From: Tubulanus polymorphus
Lineage: Eukaryota; Nemertea; Palaeonemertea; Tubulaniformes; Tubulanidae
Direction of reading: 5' to 3'
DNA length: 64,000 bases
Assembly (NCBI RefSeq): GCF_964204645.1
Contig: NC_134031.1
Location: forward strand, 5,625,001 to 5,689,000
The notes below the pieces were generated by a model. It was not told where the DNA came from. It saw only the letters and a list, made by a program, of their open reading frames with translations, and did no database searches. Position numbers and translations under genes: made by a program. Shown piece by piece: positions 52,901 to 64,000 of this stretch (position 1 is the first letter of the stretch; each line of letters opens with the position of its first letter).

Positions 52901-53962
52901 TCTTCCAACGATATTAATTTGTCTTCTGGTATTTTGAACAACTCAGTTTCGGTAGCCCAAAGCGTGGGTTCTAAAACGATTAATAGAGTCCATGCCTAAA
53001 GTGATCATACTCATGATTCCCAGTTGAAGCGGATCCCAGTCAAACTCAAACGATCCATGCTTTAACTCAAATGGGGAGGGGGGCTTGGGGTGGTCGTGTT
53101 GGTTGCTTTTCATGGAAACAAAACACATCTAGAATTTGGAGATAAATTTCTATTCATATATACAACTATTTTCTTTCTTGAAATAGTTACAGTTGATCAA
53201 TTCGACTTGACGCTTATCCGGTGTGTCCCTGCCGGGAACGAGACAGGAGTTCGATTTTGTGAACTCGTGAATCAGATAATATAATCGAATCTTCGGTTGA
53301 ATTTACATAATTTATTTTCCTTCGAACCAGAATTGTCAAGCGACTTGTTTGGGTTTAAATTTTCTTGGCTACCCGATTTGATACATCGCGATTATATATA
53401 CATCTTTTGAATACACACGGGTGTAATGAATGTTCGAGTGGTAATCGAGTCTGTTCGGATACTGATAAAATCAGTGCGATATTTGAGCCAATATTTAACT
53501 CTTATCTATATATGTCACCGGGCCTCCTAGAATATCATATTCGCAATATATAGCAAATCAATTAATATTTCATTCCCCGAATTGATTCCGTGTTCGAATG
53601 AGTTTTATCTTTACTCATCAGAGCGAACTGTGTTAGTCCTGATAAAAACCTTCTCAATCTGTGAAATTGGAAATCGAATATGAGTCGGTGAGATAGATTC
53701 GGCTTGTTCATATATATGAAATCTATTACACTGTATGAACTAATTCAAGAAACAAACCCCTCATTTATACAAGAAAGCTAACTTGAAACATAATACATAT
53801 GTATTGTTTGATATTGGTAGAATAGCCACAATCAAACGTGAAGAGAGAAAGATATAATAAAAACCCACTATTTACAGATTAGTAGTATCAAAAACCGATA
53901 ATTTATTGAATCAAAAAATATATCAAAAGACTTTTCGAACTATCCCTAGTGATCATCGTCAG

Positions 53963-54306
53963 GTGTTGCTTAATATTGTCGACAAAAAATTAAAAGATGT
54001 AAATCACATAATATCAAGCATCAATGAAGTTTTTTGAATCTATAGATAATTGAATTGACCGGTAACCAGTCTATAGACCCGTTACATTGATGACGTAGTA
54101 CACAAAATGCTCTCAGATATCAATTATCAAAAAGGCACGCAAATGTATCAATTTGAAAATAGGAGTCATGAAACATGTTTAATTACAAAATGAATGCCAT
54201 AATAATAATAGTTGTTTTGAAACGCCAGTATTAACGAAGCCTTAATAACTCATGGTAGATGTTTGTAAACATTATGGATGGTGGTTTTTACGGCGTCAAA
54301 ACATCC
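53963..54306 (+). mobile_element. TTGACGCC-end MITE, copy in 5' flank
   Basis: Ends GGTTTTTACGGCGTCAAAAC at right; the left terminus is eroded. Shared internal blocks are TTAATATTGTCGACAAAAAA, GGTAACCAGTCTATAGACCC and ACATTGATGACGTAGTACAC. The same orientation as the copy at 59186. Confidence 0.65.
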
Positions 54307-57300
54307 GCAAAGAAACTAAGCCTGTAGGACTATCTAGAAACTAAATTTCCATTACTGATGGTAAAATCGATGGTGACAATTCGCATTTCATAGTTTTGAG
54401 ATTTCATAAAACCACCTGGTAATGGCTGAGGAACTTTATTCATTTTATCCCAATATCCCAAGCGTCGAAAACACTGCGTATATTCAAGCAAGGAACAAGT
54501 AATAAAACCATCAAATGGAATAAATATGCTCCGCACAAAAAGATTTATATTTTGAAGAAACCCATTTATAACAAGTCCGGCCCTTCTTAACTACTATATC
54601 TACCATACGAAATGCCCAGTGGTAGATCCGTCCAGTTTGACCTGTCCCTTGCGTATAGACTTGCGCTCAAAAATCATTCACCCGTCTAAATACAATTTCA
54701 ATTCAACGTTACTAATGAGGAAGCTGCGAATATATTACGATAGAACGAAATGTTTTTCTGAACAACACAATATGGGCATTCCCACACCTCGGTGGCGAAC
54801 CCGGTATTCGATTTAGTCTGCGTATAGTGTTTACGGTGAATTTACGATGAATTGTTCGCCTACAATGTTCAAGCTATTAGACGACAATAGACGCATACTT
54901 CAAAAATCATCTATCTGAAAATCCGTATAACGAGAATTTAAATGGGACGATATAACTTTACAGTCAAAAACGTAAACAGAAAGGACACGTTAAGTCGTTA
55001 TTTTATGTCGGTATCCTATTAGTAGTTTTGCATTTAATCGGACAGACACTCTTGTACAAGTGTTATCAAAATTGCTTATAAAATCGTGAAAATTTTGATC
55101 AAATCTACGATTTTTGACTCAATATTGTTCACGGTGTTATATTATTGACGTAGATCTACTTTATTGATAAATTTATGACTACGGGAAGTTATGTCTTCAA
55201 TGTTTTGGCGATGATTTCTTAGAAAGGTGTTAAGCAATTTTCCTAACATGTTATTTTATGTTGATTCTGGTAATTCTGTCGTTGTTGTGGTTTTGGTTTC
55301 AATCTCGATAATGAACTTTGGTCACTTACACGTTTCTAACCACAGTAGCAACCCGGACACACTGCTGTTTACATATGAAAATAGATCTTCTCTACGAGCT
55401 CACCGGACCCGATGGAAAAACCACAGCCGTATCAAATCACATCTCATTCACAAACCACAAAATCTTCAAACATTTCCGTTATTCAATGCCAAAGTTTGTG
55501 ATTACAAATTGACTCTGGGCTTACGCTTCGAGGGACGAAACCGAGTAAATAAAGCTACCCCATCAACTTGATATTTCTGTTTTTTCAACATGTAATTTTG
55601 TATTAAATTATTTTGTTAAGATTTGAAATTGTGATTATCTGTCATACAAGTGTAGTACACACTTTGATAAAGAATAAACTACTACTACTACCATGAATTA
55701 ATTTGACTTTTGTGTAAGATTATTTCAATTATGTATTGTATTACGGAATTAAAATCCAGCTTCTGAATGTTTTCATTTTTTCAATTGCTAACCAGTTTTA
55801 TTTCAATTTTTCACCAGCCCATGTTCTACAGTTTGACTATGGAATCAGTTACTCAATCATGTACGAATCATTTACGTGTATTTGAGTCTAAGTGAGTTCT
55901 TTTCCAATCTTAGCATTGAAATCAAATCTTAACCTACATGTGGAACATGTTTCTGAACTTACTAATCTTATGAATTGCTAGCCAGGGCCCACGCAGATTC
56001 AGAGCCAAGCATCTGAATGTAGCGACGTGATTCCGAGTCAAATCTAAATTTACAACCTAGGTAATGTTAGATCGAGCATGGACGTATAATCTAGTTTATA
56101 CGTCCATGGATCGAGATAGTAGTGATATTCGTTCGGCCCATCGTAGAAATCATGGTGAACATATTGACTTGTTTAATGGTGATGAATTTCACCACCTTAT
56201 CGCATGTTCGCACTTCGCGCTGAATTATTTACCCTGTTTGCTGCAGTTAATTTTACTGGAAGACCACGAGAGTGGCCGCGCACGCGTTCACCGGTCACAG
56301 ACCTATAACTCCGAGGGGAAATCAAATTTCAGCCCGAGACCGATGAACATATGTGATATTTTGCGCGTTCAAATTCAGCCCCGATCTGTCCTTACGGGTG
56401 TAGAAAGTCACGTATGAATTTCTGCATTTTTGACGGGCCAATTTCCAGTCGGGATTCACCTCACACGGTAGAAATGATATATATGAAGTATGTGCTAATG
56501 GCAAATAAAATACAAATTATCGCAGGCGATTTTAATTTGGAAATTCCGTGGAAAATATGCGAGAGAAACTTTCACACACATTGTTTAATAAGTCGGAACG
56601 AGACACACAAAAATGTCGTCAACGGTCTTAAACCGGGCCCGCAGTTCATGTAAACATGTTTTTCATGTCAAACAACAAGTTTTCAATCACGTCGCGTAAA
56701 TCAAAGGGACAGACGAGCACATGTTGTACACAGTTAAAGGGCGAAAGTACACAACGCAAAGTAAATAGCCACGAACGCACGATCAAGATTCAACATTCCA
56801 AGAATATCGTGTATGTTTTTCGAGTCGTCATAGATCACAGATTGTAGAACCATCGATGAGGTGAAAGGAATCGCAGCACAATGGTCGTCAAGCCGTATTG
56901 AAAGAGGGACCATAGGAAAATAAACATGGATGAACAATTAGATGGATCGGGTATGAGCCTCGTAGAATAAAAAACGCGACAAGTGAAAGTCCACAGATGA
57001 CCCGTGGACATTATATTATGCAAGCATTGCCTGCTTCAGAGGTAGAAATAGTTACCCCCGTGAAGACATGAGCCACCTCACGCAACCGGAAAATGTATGC
57101 ATGATTTAATGGACGTAGAATTAACTCTCATTAGAAACTTCAAGCGACGATTTCCAATTATTTCAACCGACAGGTAGAAGGCTCCCGACCTGGGCCAGGC
57201 ACTAACCAGGATTGAATGTAACCATTATTCTGGTCAGACCAACGCCACGGCATCTGTTGGTTATAACCTTATAACTCATGCTTGGGGTCGTCATAAATGG

Positions 57301-59185
57301 TAGTTGCATTGAGTCAGAGTTGATTTCGGTAGAAGTCGTCGGAGTCACGATTCGGGAGAAACTGGGCGCAGACGGCCGAACCGGAAGTCATGATAGGCGA
57401 ATGTTTACCGACTTGTGGAACTATATTAGCGGTAAAACTAAGAAAACTCGGTGCGAGTCAACAAGCGATATTCGTCGTTTGAGACTCATGTCCCCAATTA
57501 AGAGTCAATATCGTGACAATTTCCTGTCGTTGTTGGTATAATGAGTATACGCACATACGCATAAACTGTAGGTGTGTTGAAATATTAATGCGCTCCCTCT
57601 GCGTATAGTCACAATTATAGTAGCGCTTTGTTTCTTCCGTGCAGTTTGACAAACAAATGCGTCACATGCCAATAAGGGAGAACGTTTATTAGAATTTCAG
57701 ATAGATTGCCAATCATAACGCCTAAAATAAAAGAACAATTTTCTGACGTTTCTGAAAAAAAATTTTAAGTCAAACACCGTTTGATATATAATAAGTTATG
57801 ATGATTAATATGCAGAATGCTGAATACTACGAGCCTTCGACTTTTGAAAATCTGGCACAATCTACAACTTCCACGCAATTTCTTTTCAACTATAGGAAAT
57901 ACTCTCCAAGAAGCAAAATGAAATACATTCGCACATTCAGCTACTCAAACTCCCTTCTCTGCGATAACCCTGTTATTTTTGTTCCTGAATCAATCTCAGC
58001 ACTTATTCTTAACTTTTCTTTTTCTTTGTCTTTTCTACTATTCTCTTCTTTATCTCTCTCTCTTCTTTCATGGGTGCTTGCTGTAGCGGCCGTTCGGCTT
58101 TTGGTTGACCGTAAAAAGAAAGGCTTCTAAATCTTATTTTGTTTTCGTTCGTAAATTTTTTTCAAACCAAGCTTTCTTATGAAATGGATAAGAATTGAAT
58201 CGACAGATTTCCGAAAACAACAAGCCCACCCCTTCCTTACACCGCCAGGTAATTTTAGACCTTTTGTCGCCAGTCGGTGCGCGTAGCCTTGGGAAACTGT
58301 CGGCTGGTTCGGGAGGATAAACGTTTAGTTTGTTTACACAGGGATTTGAAATATAATATGTTACCCGATACATAAATCGGTTGGGAGGAACAAAGATAAC
58401 TTATTTTGTATACGTATTATGAAAACGGGGTGTGCGTTTAAGCCGTTTCTTTGTACTTCTATACGCAGGTGTTTTCGAATATCGAAGTCAGGTTTGAGAC
58501 GCTACTAAACCATATGCGACATTTTCATAGTTAATGAGCTGAATATTATTACGTATATACATATACAAACACGGGAATGCCATAGGTCGGTTGGGCGATG
58601 GACGCAGAAAGAATCGGCCGCAGCTGTCCGATACTTGAGATGACCGATTCCATTTTCGGACAATATTTGACGTGTCAACGTCCATCTGTTTGCCAAATTA
58701 TGACGCGCAATCGTAGACTTTTAGTTCATAACACGTACTTCTAAACGGCTGTTCCCGGGCACCAACTGCTGATCGGCTACCGTGTAATCCTGTGTGTAAG
58801 ATGCTCATTTTCGGCACTGGTCGAATTAACGACGGTTATTAATAGATCAAACAAACGCTAAAATACGAGACTGCGATCCATAATTGATAGATATAGACAA
58901 TGCTAACAAAAAACGGAAGTTTGTCTCGGGAAAGCTAATTACTCGAGCAAATAACACATGACAGGATTTCCACGGGATGGCTTCACCGAATTAGGACTCA
59001 TCAGACATTCGATTAAAATGTTGATTATATGTAGTATAGTATAGTGTATATGTGTTTATATACTCATCGCTGTCATGCAAACTGATCTGATGGAAAACAT
59101 TATTTTACAATTAAAATGATGGCTTTCTGCTGGAGAGGGCCGGAGAAGTGTAACGAAGTAAAAAGATAACAAGAAAACTAACTCG

Positions 59186-59462
59186 AAAGTTTATTGACGC
59201 CTTAAAAATAACACATATAGGCCTAGCACTTAATGTTGTCGACAATAAATCAATAAATAACACAATGTAAATAATAATATTAAAGATCAATGAAGTTATT
59301 TTAGATTTAGATATATCGATGATTGAATTGAATTGATCGGCAACCAGTCTAGCCCCGAAACATTGATGACGTAGAGCACAATCTTCTCAAAAATAATTTA
59401 TGAAAATGTATCAAAAATGAAATACGAGTCATGAGATATATCAAATTACTAAACAGACGCTA
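59186..59462 (+). mobile_element. TTGACGCC-end MITE, 3'-truncated copy
   Basis: Starts AAAGTTTATTGACGCCTTAA and contains TAATGTTGTCGACAATAAAT, CGGCAACCAGTCTAGCCCCG and AACATTGATGACGTAGAGCA. The right terminus is missing. Closest to the 53963-54306 copy. Confidence 0.65.
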
Positions 59463-60835
59463 ATTAATCTATAGCCTGAATAAAAGTGTGTATGTATTAA
59501 AAAGTTAAGTGTAACTATAGTGGGGATATGGGGAGTGATTAAAAAACTGAAGCGTCCGAATTACGAATTACGAACTTATTTACACTGCCACCATTTCCGT
59601 GGTACAAGTATTTACAAATATTTACGGAAAATAAAACTTTTAAAACATTAAGTTATTAACACTATACACATACGTCTCCAAATCATTGGACTTCTTTTTG
59701 ATATTTTCATCTTGAAGTTCAACATTGTCTTTGAAGAATTGAAGAACATTTAATATTGAACATTTGCAGATTTGATACAGAATACGTTAACGTTCGTTGT
59801 CTACTAATCATTGAACTTCGTAATACATGGATGATTTAAGGGATTATCTAAACCGAGTATAATGAATTTAGCTAATTGGTACGTTGGACTTTTCAGCATA
59901 TCAAGGTTGCTAAATCTCTGTGTTGGGAACAACGACTACTGGGAACCGATGTGTATGGCAGTTGGGAGATGGTCAATAGCACATATATCGAAGGGAAGCC
60001 ACAATTAGGCCAGTAAACATGGCAGCGCGGCGCTGAATCGAATTTCGAATATTGGTTCTAACTATTGCGCATAAATATTAGCTGTAGATAAACATTAAAT
60101 TCAGGGATAGACGACACAGGAGCGAGCTTTAGTTACGTCATTCCAACCACAATATTATAGTATTGAATGAACTTTTCTGGAGGTTCTGAGAAGGTCATTG
60201 GAGTAATCATTTGTCAAACGATTACTCCAAGGTTTTAGATACACCGGTGATGCAATGAGTTCTAATTAAAAAGATTTTCACAGAAACTGCTGCGTTTAAA
60301 ATGAATTAGAAAAAAACAAATTTCAGTAACTGTTAGTCCCCCCACCCCCCATTTTAGAAAAGATTTCAATTCTAAGTATTCTTTCGTCTAATTTTTTTCA
60401 GTAGATTAGCTAAGTCAAGCATATGACCAATATTCTTTTAATCGCATCAGCGCGATTATCGAACTTCTATTATCATCGTGTGCGACACGTTTTCAAGATT
60501 TTGTCCATCGTCTCGCAGATGTTTGACACTGACACCAGATGTGCCAGAAATCCTCTGAGACCGGCTCCCTGACTCAATCCCGACACGTTCCCTGCCTTGA
60601 GCCGGTCCTAATACCAATTTACATACAGTTAGACCGAAATCCATTCATCTTTCAGCTAAAATTGTCATCCGTGCCTACCGGCTTATTACATCACCAAGAC
60701 AACTGCCTAATTCGTTAATCCAATAATTTGACGTAATTCATATAAACTATTGAAATAACGCAGCGGTATAACGTAAACATAACCCATGATGGGGACAGTC
60801 ATGTTAGATATTTAGAATAAAATAGGAAAACAATT

Positions 60836-60908
60836 CGTCCGCGACAGGACTCGAACCTGCAATCTTCTGATTCGAAGTCAGACGCCTTATCCATTAGGCC
60901 ACGCGGAC
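60836..60908 (-). tRNA. tRNA-Arg (TCG)
   Basis: 73-nt cloverleaf on the minus strand: acceptor GTCCGCG/CGCGGAC fully paired, D arm GCCT-AATGGATAA-GGC, anticodon arm TCTGA-CTTCGAA-TCAGA (anticodon TCG), T arm GCAGG-TTCGAGT-CCTGT, discriminator G. A box (TGGCCTAATGG) and B box (GGTTCGAGTCC) are intact. A TTTT run follows within about ten bases. No intron is present. It lies about 600 bases from the tRNA-Trp gene on the opposite strand. Confidence 0.97.
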
Positions 60909-61496
60909 AGTTAGAATAGAGCGCGATAACATTGGAGTTAAACCCGATGCAGTATGCCACGCGCTATTGTTCACTCAGAACCACTCGATTCGCCTACTTT
61001 ACATTTTCACTATCGTAGGATAAGGTTATAGTCAAGGGTATCATTTTCATCCGCGATCCTATAAGCAGATGCCTAAAGCTTTTTCAGTTTAGCAAGATTT
61101 CGATAAGGCCAACAGACGCGGTATTTAAAACGCTGTTGTTGATAAACACTCTGTCATAGGCATAATCGATTCTACATGATACGTATGATAAGGTTTTTGA
61201 TTCTTTTCTATTTTGTTTAAGATCTTTTGTAAGCGTGGGGGATTCGTCGTACATAAAAACATTCATTATATTAGAAAATTAAAACAGGGGACAGTACTCT
61301 TGATTATGTCACAGCTGGAATTAATAATAATAGCGGGTTTTGACTATACCGTAGACTATACCAACTCCCATCAATCGCTGACAAGAATTCATTTACATAA
61401 TCTCCTTTTGTGGCACTCGCAATGCGTTATCGCCATTCGCGTGACGTGAATAGACATTATTACTAGTACAACAAATATTTCCCGCCATATTAAGTT

Positions 61497-61568
61497 GACT
61501 CCGTGGCGCAATGGTAGCGCGTCTGACTCCAGATCAGAAGGCTGCGTGTTCGAATCACGTCGGGGTCA
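61497..61568 (+). tRNA. tRNA-Trp (CCA)
   Basis: 72-nt cloverleaf: acceptor stem GACTCCG with CGGGGTC (one T-G wobble), D arm GCGC-AATGGTA-GCGC, anticodon stem TCTGA/TCAGA with loop CTCCAGA (anticodon CCA), T arm GCGTG-TTCGAAT-CACGT, discriminator A. No intron is present. The internal promoter boxes are intact (TGGCGCAATGG and TGTTCGAATCA), and a run of seven T about 8 bases downstream can serve as the RNA polymerase III terminator. The sequence is close to the canonical animal tRNA-Trp, so it is probably functional. Confidence 0.97.
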
Positions 61569-64000
61569 TCTGCAAATTTTTTTATGTTCCAATGGTTTTC
61601 TTTTTTACTGATATGAATCTTCTGATGATTTCCCGATAACGAATGATACCCACATTCCAATTGGTTTCTAGGGCATAGAGAGATACGCGCACGAAACGTT
61701 GCCTTTTACAAAACCGCCGTTTCACAAAAGGACAACGAAATCCATTTCGAAAGCTTAACGAAATAAATAAAAACGTCGAAAGCACATCATAAAAAAAACT
61801 AAGCGTTTTTTATCCTGCGTTTTATTTCAATCACGGGGATTTATCGGGTATAGCATCTGTTTATAGTTCCTATTGTTCGAATGTTGCCGGAGTTGTCGTC
61901 AGGAGCGATGATAGATGGATTTAGCCGGCGTTTTCTTCACGACCTACGAAATTTGCGGTGACGGCTGCGACACTTCTGACCTAAATCTATAAATAAAGAG
62001 TCACGGAGTAGCACGTACGTGTGGTGTAAGAAATTTTTCCGAAAGAAATTTTTACATCTTTTTTTTGACGCCGTAAAAATATGTTTTAAAACTGCCCACA
62101 TATTTTTTATATAGCTTTCAGATTTGAGTAATGAATTTTACGTAACTGATAACTAGATTCATATAGTTAGTTAAAGATGTCAAAATCCATCAAATAACTG
62201 GTGGACACGCCTCAAAATAGTTTATAATAAAAAATAAAAATGACCCAACAATGAAGGACAAAAGTATACCCAACAAAATGGCGGCTAGCAACTGAAGTGG
62301 GTTTCTAAACGTTTCTAGACCCTTTGCTTGAAAGATCCGAGCCTGATTTCTCAATTCTCAATGGGAATCATTCCGGCAAAAATCCGAGGATAATCTCCTT
62401 ATTTTGGTGACATATGGCGATCACGTTGAGTTGTCGTATAAATCTTATTCAGTATTAATCATAATTCGTGTCGCGGATAATAGTTACAGCCTTGTTTTAA
62501 TGTCGCAATCAACACCAGCTGTAGAATCTGTCTCTTTTACTGCAATCACGTATTACTCTAATGCTGCTGTGTTTCCTTCTTTCTTATACAAAATAATATC
62601 GATCCGAATTTCGATTTTCAAATCGTTCATTCTCGCTCTCAGAGAGGGTAGTGCATAGAAGGTTATTATCGTGGCCAGCGCCTCGTATATAGCGCGATTC
62701 ATGAAGTAAAGAATGCCATGACAATACTTCACACCGTGACCAAAATATGCCAGTATTTACAGAGCTCCCCGAGTGGCTAGTAACAGGTGTTTTTAGGTGT
62801 AACATCTCGTCGTATATAAATATCTACAGTGGGCAGATTCGTGGTGGTCCGAATTCACAACTCAACGGGATCCTTTATCAACATCTCTCCGAACAAATAC
62901 GGTCAAATGTTTTCTTTTGCTGTGGACTTTCTGTGCAAAATAAGTGAATGTAGATTGAAATGAACTGAACAATACCGTATAGTTATAGGCGCTTGAAGAC
63001 GATTTTGCTCAACAGAGAAATAATCATAAGTATATAATAGCAAGCCTCAGTGGCTTGAATCTCAAAGAAAGATGTCTCTTTGAAACTAGAAGTTAAATTT
63101 AGATTCGAATCTTGGACAATTCGGGCAATATCCACACTTGACTGTAAAGGCTAGCTTATGTCGGGAAAAATTCCCAAGGAAAAAGGCCAAGGAAAAAATG
63201 GCCTCGGAAAAGGCCAAGACAGATTATATAGAAAACTAGCTATCATTTCATTAACTGCCGCGAATCTAAATGCAACCTTTTGACATGTTTCTTTTTGAGA
63301 TTATTAGACCAATTCCAGAATTAGTTTAGGTATCGACACAACTGGATATTGGCAACTGATTGGACACATTGGACTGGGTGTGTTTTGGCTGGCCGAACAC
63401 ACCCGGCATTATTTCATTTAATCGCGAACGTTTAAGGAAATATGGACTCATAGTCGTTCAAAGTGTAATAAATACTTAAAGCTAGCAAACAGAAACTATT
63501 GAAAATATCACGTATTCGCCGATACATCACGCGAATCAACACTAAACACTTACATCTGATAAGATACTAATGGCCTCTCATTTAGGGATCTATCCGCGAT
63601 CGATTTCAAAGGATAGATCCGCAGAACGATTACATACAAATAGAATAAATGTCTCGTTTAGTGCAAAGATTAAGATCTCCACGGTGGGTTTCAAATATTA
63701 GCTCATTCTCGCCATGAATGAAAATCGTTATATAATAATTCACCTTTGGTCTACAGCAATTGTAGGTAATAAAGTAGTTATCAGGCCAATTGTCGCATTG
63801 AATATAAGGCGGCGATTATTTAATTTTAATACGTTTTCTTTCACGCGAATAGGACATAAGAGGGTTGGGGTGGGTTTATATGAAGAATTATGTAGACAAT
63901 GTTTGGATTATAGAATTTTCGTGTTGTCGATTATATCGTGATTAATTGCGTTTATAGAGATTGACTTACGTATCAGGCGTAGAAGCAGTTTATATCAGTC
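61569..64000. other. Right end of window, no supported gene
   Basis: 2.4 kb downstream of tRNA-Trp. Only the terminal MITE fragment near 62053-62240 is recognised. Frames of 60-84 codons lack any family signature. Confidence 0.6.
62053..62240 (-). mobile_element. TTGACGCC-end MITE, terminal fragment
   Basis: Only one end is clear: CTTTTTTTTGACGCCGTAAA. The AT-rich sequence that follows cannot be aligned confidently by eye beyond the first 100 bases. Confidence 0.45.

Larger units (their letters stand above)
47396..60835. other. 5' flank of Eph, no supported gene
   Basis: 13.4 kb. It should contain the Eph 5' UTR and promoter next to 47395, but no TATA box or other core element stands out. 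Contents recognised are the 49654-49908 MITE and two TTGACGCC-end MITEs. Open frames up to 125 codons (51969-52346, 55227-55571, 57798-58130) show no known domain, and their composition is that of the surrounding AT-rich DNA. Confidence 0.6.

Noticed and set aside
1-64000. CRISPR arrays, prokaryotic operons, phage or defence systems
   Set aside because: No regularly spaced repeats or bacterial-type gene clusters. Spliced genes and eukaryotic tRNAs show this is animal nuclear DNA.

Overview
This is a piece of an animal nuclear genome: AT-rich, with GT-AG introns, spliced coding exons a few tens to hundreds of bases long, and many short inverted-repeat transposon relics. The dominant feature is one minus-strand gene, an Eph receptor tyrosine kinase, that occupies about 45 kb. 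The start codon is at 47395 and the gene runs off the left edge inside the kinase domain. I resolved twelve exons with consistent reading phase. They give 712 codons: signal peptide, ephrin-binding domain, cysteine-rich region, two fibronectin type III domains, transmembrane helix, juxtamembrane tyrosines and the N-lobe of the kinase up to the hinge. The gene organisation, TTAGGG-like repeats and density of short elements fit an invertebrate bilaterian, perhaps a lophotrochozoan. The species cannot be named from this window.

Layout from right to left, the direction of transcription. 64.0-47.4 kb is 5' flank: two tRNA genes (Trp CCA on plus, Arg TCG on minus), relics of short elements and no supported protein gene. 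47.4 kb holds exon 1, with the signal peptide, followed by a 14.6-kb intron 1. 32.7-30.3 kb holds the ephrin-binding domain exons. 23.7-20.2 kb holds the cysteine-rich/EGF-like exon and the first FN3 domain. 14.6-11.6 kb holds the second FN3 domain and the membrane span. 11.0 kb holds a 62-base juxtamembrane exon. 4.5-2.1 kb holds the juxtamembrane tyrosines and the first kinase exons. The remaining kinase exons, and presumably SAM domain and PDZ tail, lie beyond position 1.

Introns carry several families of short inverted-repeat elements (MITEs). They include a family with TTAA targets like piggyBac, a hAT-like family with CAGTGTT ends present four times, a fold-back family with a 50-bp perfect palindrome, and a family ending in TTTTTGACGCCGTAAAAA. 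There is also a decayed non-LTR retrotransposon tail, a degenerate TTAGGG-type array, and several CTCF-like motifs in paired orientation.

I found no operon, defence system or other clearly new gene system. The most useful leads are the paired CTCF-like sites, the altered HPN motif in the kinase, the perfect palindrome, and the short-element families.
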